In this document: piece by piece, positions 34,920 through 42,478 of the stretch
Layout of the letters: the number at the start of each line of letters is the position of its first letter
How positions within the stretch are numbered: position 1 is the stretch's first letter
DNA from: Novimethylophilus kurashikiensis
GTDB lineage: Bacteria > Pseudomonadota > Gammaproteobacteria > Burkholderiales > Methylophilaceae
DNA: 42,478 nt
Assembly (NCBI RefSeq): GCF_003112435.1
Contig: NZ_BDOQ01000020.1
Coordinates: forward strand, 1-42,478
Reading direction: 5' to 3'
Notes under the pieces: generated by a model
What the model saw: only the letters and a program-made list of their open reading frames with translations
What the model was told of the DNA's origin: nothing
Database searches by the model: none
Translations under genes and position numbers: made by a program

Positions 34920-35405
34920 ATGAACCAGGACCATTTTCCAGAAGAACTCAACGTCATCAACCGCTTCGCCATTCAGGCCATGCTGTGGCTCAACGGTATT
35001 GCACACCTCATTATCGGGCTGGCGCTGGCCGTCTCGGTGCTGATGTTCACCTGGGTATTTTTCCAGGATGTGCACGAGGCCGCCACCGCACACAATCTGG
35101 TGCATGGCTTCCTGCACGCGCTTGGTACCTTGATGCTGCTGTGGACGATTTCCGCGCTGATTACCGCCGAAATCCGCTACCTGCGCGGCAGTAAGCTCGA
35201 GATCGATACTTTCGTGGAGGTTGCCATGGTGGTGATGGTGCGCAAGCTCATCGTGTTGCCGGTACAGGATTCTTCCCCCAGCTGGGAGGAAGTCATGATG
35301 TGGGTAGGGGGTGCGCTGCTGCTGGGGCTGATGTTCCTGGTGGTGCGCTGGTCGCAGTGCTTCGACATTAACGGACGCGGTACCCCACGCCGCGATCAGG
35401 CCTGA
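34920..35405 (+). CDS. PsiE-like phosphate-starvation-inducible membrane protein
   Basis: A 161-residue membrane protein with four hydrophobic segments: about 22-46, 60-82 (LVHGFLHALGTLMLLWTISALI), 98-115 and 124-144. The block EIRYLRGSKLEIDTFVEVAMVVMVRKLIVL recalls PsiE, including the conserved charged loop between helices. PsiE is induced by phosphate starvation in E. coli but its biochemical role is unknown; no pho box was recognised here. It ends two bases before the NnrDE gene, so the two are likely co-transcribed. Confidence 0.8.
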   Translation: MNQDHFPEELNVINRFAIQAMLWLNGIAHLIIGLALAVSVLMFTWVFFQDVHEAATAHNLVHGFLHALGTLMLLWTISALITAEIRYLRGSKLEIDTFVEVAMVVMVRKLIVLPVQDSSPSWEEVMMWVGGALLLGLMFLVVRWSQCFDINGRGTPRRDQA

Positions 35406-35407
35406 TC

Positions 35408-36880
35408 GTGCCAACGGCGCTGCCTCCGCTTTTTCTCACCGCGCAAATTCGCGCATCCGAGCGTCGCCATAGCAGTGCCGGCCTCATGGAAAAGGCAGGA
35501 CTTGCGGCCGCGGATCTCGCTCGCAAGCTCATCGGCACCGGCAAGTGTGTGCTGGTCCTGGCCGGGCCGGGCAACAATGGCGGCGATGGTTTGGTCGCGG
35601 CGCGGTGGCTTAAGGAGCGGGGATTTTCAGTAGCCGTCGTTTTCAGCGGGAGTGCCACCAACCTGCCGCCTGACGCAAAGGCCGCCCACGACCAATGGGC
35701 AGCAGCAGGCGGGACGACACTGACAGAACTGCCGCAAGGTGATTTCGACCTCGTCATCGATGCATTATTCGGCATCGGTCTTGCTCGCGCTCCTGAAGGC
35801 ATTTATCCCAAACTGATCGAATACATCAACGCCCAACCGGCGCCGGTGTTGGCGCTGGACATTCCTACCGGCCTGGATGCCGACACGGGGCGGGTAAATG
35901 GCCTTGCCGTCGAAGCCGACCATACCCTTACCTTCATCGGACTCAAGCCGGGGCTGTTTACCCTGGAAGGGCCGGACCATGCAGGCGAAGTGCATCTCGC
36001 CGACCTGGGCGTGCCGGCTGGGGAAGAGGTTGCTGGCTTTTTGATGGACAAGCCGCCGTGCCTGCCGCCCCGTCGTCGCAAAAACTCGCACAAGGGCAGC
36101 TACGGCGATGTCGCCGTGATCGGCGGCGCGGAAACCATGGTAGGCGCGGCCTTTATGGCAGCGCGCGCTGCCTTGCTCATGGGATCGGGCCGCGTGTTCG
36201 TCGGCTTGCTGGCCCAGCACGCGCCGACCGTCGACTTGCGCCAACCCGAACTGATGGTGCGTCAAGCGGCCAGTGTGGTCGCGCTCGAGCACCTGGACGT
36301 GCTGATCGTCGGACCCGGCCTCGGTCGATCCCCTGCCGCCCACGACTTATTGGCGCAAGCCTTGCAGCATTCCGCCGCCCTGGTACTGGACGCCGACGCG
36401 CTCAACCTGATCGCCGCCACGCCCGAGCTTCAAGCACTGCTGCGGCAGCGCCGTCCCGGCTCGACCGTCATCACGCCGCATCCGGGAGAAGCGGCTACGC
36501 TATTACACACCGATACCGCCGCCGTGCAAGCCGATCGCGTCGCCGCAGCCTGCCGACTCGCCTCAAGCTTCAATGCCGTGACCGTGCTCAAGGGCTGCGG
36601 CAGCCTTGTCGCAACGCCAGACGGGCGCTGGTTCCTCAACACCAGCGGCAATCCGGGCATGGCAGCAGCGGGCATGGGCGATGTATTGGCCGGCATCATC
36701 GGCGGGCTGATCGCACAGAGGCTGGACGCCGAATCTGCCACGCTAGTCGGCGTGCATCTGCACGGTGCGGCGGGCGATGCGCTGGTCGCAGACGGCATCG
36801 GCCCGGTCGGGCTGACGGCCTCCGAAGTGGCGCAGGAAGCGCGCAACCTGCTCAATCTATGGATGAAAACGAATGGATGA
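35408..36880 (+). CDS. nnr: Bifunctional NAD(P)H-hydrate epimerase and ADP-dependent dehydratase
   Basis: NnrDE repairs hydrated NAD(P)H: the N-terminal YjeF epimerase domain (about residues 5-215, AGPGNNGGDGLVAARWLKERG, DALFGIGLAR, ALDIPTGLDADTGRV) interconverts R and S forms and the C-terminal ribokinase-like dehydratase (about 225-485, KGSYGDVAVIGGAETMVGAA, VITPHPGEAATLL, NTSGNPGMAAAGMGDVLAGI) removes water using ADP. The 490-residue length matches fused bacterial enzymes. Translation starts at the GTG at 35408, two bases after psiE. The end overlaps the moxR start by 8 bases. It is cytoplasmic. Confidence 0.95.
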   Translation: MPTALPPLFLTAQIRASERRHSSAGLMEKAGLAAADLARKLIGTGKCVLVLAGPGNNGGDGLVAARWLKERGFSVAVVFSGSATNLPPDAKAAHDQWAAAGGTTLTELPQGDFDLVIDALFGIGLARAPEGIYPKLIEYINAQPAPVLALDIPTGLDADTGRVNGLAVEADHTLTFIGLKPGLFTLEGPDHAGEVHLADLGVPAGEEVAGFLMDKPPCLPPRRRKNSHKGSYGDVAVIGGAETMVGAAFMAARAALLMGSGRVFVGLLAQHAPTVDLRQPELMVRQAASVVALEHLDVLIVGPGLGRSPAAHDLLAQALQHSAALVLDADALNLIAATPELQALLRQRRPGSTVITPHPGEAATLLHTDTAAVQADRVAAACRLASSFNAVTVLKGCGSLVATPDGRWFLNTSGNPGMAAAGMGDVLAGIIGGLIAQRLDAESATLVGVHLHGAAGDALVADGIGPVGLTASEVAQEARNLLNLWMKTNG

Positions 36881-37808
36881 CCACTTGATGGAATCCGCCC
36901 CGACCATGCATCAAACCCTGCAAAACATCATCGCCGCGTGTAACCGCGTCATCCTCGGCAAGGAGCCGCAGATCCGGCTGGCGCTGGCCTGCATCCTTGC
37001 ACGCGGGCATTTGCTCATCGAGGATTTGCCGGGCATGGGCAAGACAACGTTGGCGCATACCCTGGCGCAGGTGCTGGGGCTGGAATTCCGCCGCGTGCAA
37101 TTTACGAGTGATTTATTGCCGGCCGATATCCTCGGCGTCTCGGTGTACGACCGCAACGCGGCGGCGTTCAAGTTCCACCCCGGCCCGGTGTTCACCCACG
37201 TGCTGCTGGCCGACGAGGTCAACCGCGCCACGCCCAAGACGCAAAGCGCACTGCTGGAGGTGATGGAAGAACGCCAGATGACCATGGAAGGGGAAACGCG
37301 CAAGCTGCCGGAACCGTTCTTCGTCATCGCCACGCAAAATCCGACGACCCACATCGGCACCTTTCCGCTGCCGGAATCGCAGCTCGACCGCTTTCTCATG
37401 CGCATCCGGCTGGGTTATCCCGACGCCCGTTCCGAGCGGCATTTGCTGGCGGCCCAGGGCGGCCGGGCCATTCTGCCCACCGCAGCGGCCGTGACCGACG
37501 CAGCGGGATTGATTCGCCTGCAAGCCGCCGTTACAGAAATCCGCGTGGCCGATGCCCTGCTCGACTACCTGCAAGCCTTGCTGGAAGCCAGCCGCCGCGA
37601 CCCGCGCCTCGAAATGGGCTTGAGTCCCCGTGCCGGCCTCGCCCTCAAGCAAGCCGCCCAAGCCTGGGCGCTGATGCAAGGCCGCGATTTCGCCATTCCC
37701 GAAGACGTTCAAGCCGTGCTGCCCAGCGTGGCCGGCCATCGTCTCATCAATGCCGAGGGCGGTCCTGCAGACGCTTCAGTCTTGTTGAATTCGGTGGCGA
37801 TTCCCTAA
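36873..37808 (+). CDS. MoxR-family AAA+ ATPase
   Basis: A 311-residue AAA+ ATPase. Walker A is LPGMGKTTLAHTLA; the family block QFTSDLLPADILGVSVYD follows; Walker B is VLLADEVNRATPKTQSALLEVMEE; sensor 1 is FVIATQNPTTHIGTFPLPESQLDRF; and the C-terminal lid has LSPRAGLALKQAAQAWA. MoxR ATPases act as chaperones for partner complexes, frequently with DUF58 and transglutaminase proteins that follow here. The start overlaps nnr; an internal ATG at 36888 is also possible. An EamA gene separates it from DUF58. Confidence 0.93.
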   Translation: MDDHLMESAPTMHQTLQNIIAACNRVILGKEPQIRLALACILARGHLLIEDLPGMGKTTLAHTLAQVLGLEFRRVQFTSDLLPADILGVSVYDRNAAAFKFHPGPVFTHVLLADEVNRATPKTQSALLEVMEERQMTMEGETRKLPEPFFVIATQNPTTHIGTFPLPESQLDRFLMRIRLGYPDARSERHLLAAQGGRAILPTAAAVTDAAGLIRLQAAVTEIRVADALLDYLQALLEASRRDPRLEMGLSPRAGLALKQAAQAWALMQGRDFAIPEDVQAVLPSVAGHRLINAEGGPADASVLLNSVAIP

Positions 37809-37848
37809 GGGCGAGCCCGTTTCCCTCCATCGTTAAGGATAACCTTCC

Positions 37849-38271
37849 ATGAAACCCTGGCTGACCTATGCCTTTACGGCCATGCTATTCGCGGGGGTGA
37901 CCACCGTGATCGCCAAGCATGGGCTCAACGGCATTACTGGCGAGATGGGCGTGGTGCTGCGCTCGCTCTACGTGGCGCTGTTCGTCGGCACGTTTGCGGT
38001 ATTTTTCGTCCCCATGGGCGAGTGGCAAACCGTGCAACGTGAAAACCTGTTCTGGCTGGCGATTTCGAGCTTCACCACGGCCGTCTCGTGGATCTACTTC
38101 TACAAGGCGTTGAAGGAGGGCGACATCGCCACCGTCACCCTCATCGACAAGGGCAGCACCGTGGTCGCCATCGTGCTGGCCTGGCTGATCTTCAAGGAGG
38201 CCATCACCTTGCGCATCGCCCTGGGTGCGGGCCTCATCATCGCCGGGTTGTTGGTGATCTCCCGACGCTGA
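37849..38271 (+). CDS. Half-size EamA/DMT family transporter
   Basis: A 140-residue membrane protein with one EamA domain: about five helices, such as PWLTYAFTAMLFAGVTTVIAKHG, VLRSLYVALFVGTFAVFFVP, NLFWLAISSFTTAVSWIYFYKAL and ALGAGLIIAGLLVI. Full DMT exporters have two such repeats, so this protein would need to pair with itself. KALKEGDIATVTLIDKGSTVVAI is typical. The substrate is unknown. It stands oddly between the moxR and DUF58 genes; its stop shares two bases with the DUF58 start (TGATG), so it is part of the operon. AAGGATAACCTTCC precedes its ATG. Confidence 0.88.
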   Translation: MKPWLTYAFTAMLFAGVTTVIAKHGLNGITGEMGVVLRSLYVALFVGTFAVFFVPMGEWQTVQRENLFWLAISSFTTAVSWIYFYKALKEGDIATVTLIDKGSTVVAIVLAWLIFKEAITLRIALGAGLIIAGLLVISRR

Positions 38272-39230
38272 TGGCGAGTCTGTTCCGCAACTGGCGCAGC
38301 CTGCTGCGCACCGCGCGCCAACGCCAGGACCGGGCCACGCTGGATCGGCGCCATGTCTATATCCTGCCCACCCGTTCCGGCCTCTTGTTCGGGCTCATCC
38401 TGCTAGGCATGCTGCTGGGCGCGATGAACTACACCCTGAGCCTGGGGTTCGTGCTGGTGTTCTGGCTGGGCGGGCTTTCCGTGGTAGCCATGCTGCACAC
38501 CTGGCGCAACCTCGCGCATTTGGTAGTGACGCCGGGCCGCGTCAAGCCGGTATTTGCGGGAGAAACGGCCGAGTTCCATTTCGTCCTCAAGGAGCATCAT
38601 CACCGCACGCGGCACGCCATCGGTCTGCAACGCGGCGAAGATCCTCCTGCACTGGACGATGTACCTGCCGACGGCGAGATAGATATTTGCCTACCGGTGC
38701 CCGCCTCCCGGCGCGGTTGGCTCAAGCCCGGCCGCATCAGCGTGTTCACGCAGTTTCCGCTTGGGCTGTTCCACGCCTGGGGCTATGTCGAGCTGGATAT
38801 GGCATGCCTGGTCTACCCGCACCCGGCCCCGCCGGGATCGCTATTGCCGCCGACGTCGCTCGAAGCCAAATCGCGCGGCAGCCATATCGCCGGGGGCGAG
38901 GAAGATTTTTCCGGTTTGCGCGGCTACAAGCTGGGCGACTCCATGCGCCGCATCGACTGGAAAGCCTCTGCGCGCGAACAAGGCCTGTACACCAAGGAGT
39001 TTCAAGGCGAAGGCCAGCAGGTCCTGTGGCTGAGCTGGGACATGACCGCCGGACGCGATACCGAAGGACGTGTCTCCTTGCTGGCACGCTGGGTGCTGGA
39101 TGCGCATGACGCCGGGCTGGCCTGGGGATTGCAACTGCCCGCTGTCACCTTGCCGCCGCAAAGCGGCGACGGTCACCTGCACGAATGTTTGAAAGCGCTG
39201 GCGTTGCTGGGGAGCTCCGATGTCTTCTAG
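38271..39230 (+). CDS. DUF58 domain protein
   Basis: A 319-residue membrane-anchored protein starting at the ATG at 38271. Two hydrophobic segments (about 28-44, SGLLFGLILLGMLLGAMNY, and 49-66, GFVLVFWLGGLSVVAML) anchor it. The rest includes the family motif GGEEDFSGLRGYKLGDSMRRIDWKASAR near residues 207-235. DUF58 proteins are regular partners of MoxR ATPases, and their C-terminal part often resembles a von Willebrand-A fold. A REP-like element follows, then the transglutaminase gene. The open frame extends upstream inside the EamA gene but that is not coding. Confidence 0.9.
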   Translation: MASLFRNWRSLLRTARQRQDRATLDRRHVYILPTRSGLLFGLILLGMLLGAMNYTLSLGFVLVFWLGGLSVVAMLHTWRNLAHLVVTPGRVKPVFAGETAEFHFVLKEHHHRTRHAIGLQRGEDPPALDDVPADGEIDICLPVPASRRGWLKPGRISVFTQFPLGLFHAWGYVELDMACLVYPHPAPPGSLLPPTSLEAKSRGSHIAGGEEDFSGLRGYKLGDSMRRIDWKASAREQGLYTKEFQGEGQQVLWLSWDMTAGRDTEGRVSLLARWVLDAHDAGLAWGLQLPAVTLPPQSGDGHLHECLKALALLGSSDVF

Positions 39231-39242
39231 AGCAGCCCAACT

Positions 39243-39321
39243 TGTAGCGCAGGCGGCCTCGCCTGCATCGCAGAGCTTCAATCAATTCTGCAGAGCTGCA
39301 GGCGAGGCCGCCTGCGCTACA
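39243..39321. repeat. REP/REPIN-like inverted pair, family 1, copy 5
   Basis: A nearly perfect pair: left arm 39243-39267 (TGTAGCGCAGGCGGCCTCGC and onward) and right arm 39297-39321 are exact 25-base reverse complements around a 29-base loop. It is the best-preserved copy of the family and lies inside the moxR-DUF58-tgpA operon, between the DUF58 and transglutaminase genes. Confidence 0.9.
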
Positions 39322-39338
39322 GTTTGGAGGCTTGCGGC

Positions 39339-42111
<2,773 letters not shown>

Positions 42112-42196
42112 ACAGTTGGGATAGCCTAGAGAATCACTGTAAACGTTAGGCTGAACAACGGACAGTAGCGCTGCTCCATCGCACCGCCCGTTGCGA

Positions 42197-42478
42197 TTAA
42201 ATTACGTAGATACTGCTCGCCGAGAGGTTTGCGGCGCCTACCAATGTCGCAAATTGCACCGCATCAGCCGCGCCATTACCATCCTCGTCGTAGTAGAGCG
42301 CTCCCGTCAGAGTATTGAACAAGATATGCTGGTCAGCTGTGGTTGCAACAGGCATGCCGGCGCTGGCCAAAAATTGATTTGCACCGAGGGTATGGTCCAG
42401 GTTGATGCTGGAAATAGCGCTGAATATCGAGGAATCAAGCTGCATGTGATCCACGCCCACGGCGAAATCAGTGATGTT
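42197..42478 (-). CDS. RTX-type secreted protein, C-terminal end (gene runs off the right edge)
   Basis: An open frame of 93 codons and a stop continues past the right edge with no start in sight. The sequence (ITDFAVGVDHMQLDSSIFSA, then FNTLTGALYYDEDGNGAADA, then FATLVGAANLSASSIYVI) matches the usual C-terminus of RTX-repeat or serralysin-like proteins, which is the uncleaved type I secretion signal region. The glycine-aspartate nonapeptide repeats would lie further upstream, outside the window. Internal GTG/ATG codons near 42445-42460 are unlikely starts. Its role (toxin, protease, adhesin or S-layer) cannot be told here. Confidence 0.8.
   Translation of the reverse strand, partial: NITDFAVGVDHMQLDSSIFSAISSINLDHTLGANQFLASAGMPVATTADQHILFNTLTGALYYDEDGNGAADAVQFATLVGAANLSASSIYVI

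Overview
The window is a stretch of GC-rich (about 60 percent by eye) bacterial chromosome holding about 50 genes, nearly all housekeeping or metabolic. Gene content, gene order and protein style (AcnB, GlcDEF, SurE-Pcm-NlpD, PurB, NnrDE, MoxR-DUF58-TgpA, TadA) point to a betaproteobacterium, plausibly of the order Nitrosomonadales; that placement is inference. No phage, plasmid, insertion sequence or CRISPR array is visible. The most distinctive non-coding features are dispersed palindromic REP/REPIN-like elements.

Layout. (1) 1-521: 5' part of acnB, minus strand, leaving the window on the left. (2) 692-5898, minus: glcD-glcE-glcF, an alanine/serine-glyoxylate aminotransferase and a secreted EF-hand protein. 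Together they would take glycolate to glyoxylate to glycine. (3) 6007-7547, minus: secreted DUF4142 protein, small periplasmic cupredoxin and an ECF sigma factor, with no anti-sigma gene. (4) 7766-13928, plus: purB, a WrbA-type flavoprotein, a HugZ-like protein, a DUF2069 membrane protein, then surE-pcm-nlpD and a small membrane protein where rpoS is often found. (5) 14003-17976: thioredoxin variant, a membrane protein, and a LysR regulator divergent from azoR-pirin-doxX (quinone/electrophile defence). (6) 18166-24147, plus: a MotB/MotA-like stator pair followed by two cyclic-di-GMP genes (GAF-PAS-GGDEF-EAL and PAS-GGDEF). (7) 24240-25361: orphan protein, a decayed thiol peroxidase (tpx) remnant, tRNA-Cys and a small hypothetical gene. 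(8) 25742-33836, minus: a nine-gene run closed by a strong terminator: pirin, flavodoxin, YceI, old-yellow-enzyme reductase, XdhC, the two subunits of a Tat-exported molybdenum hydroxylase, MocA-like cytidylyltransferase and nitroreductase. A divergent LysR gene at 33934 is the likely regulator. (9) 34920-42111, plus: PsiE, NnrDE, MoxR, a half-size EamA transporter, DUF58, TgpA, DUF1294 and TadA. (10) 42197-42478: C-terminal end of an RTX-type secreted protein leaving on the right.

Genes are tightly packed, with many 1-4 base stop/start overlaps (ATGA, TGATG), so translational coupling is probably common. The most interesting points are: REP-like arms that supply the last codons and stop of two genes (hugZ-like and xdhC-like); the nine-gene periplasmic molybdoenzyme and flavin-reductase operon; the anti-sigma-less ECF/cupredoxin/DUF4142 operon; the tpx remnant beside tRNA-Cys; and a probably leaderless surE.
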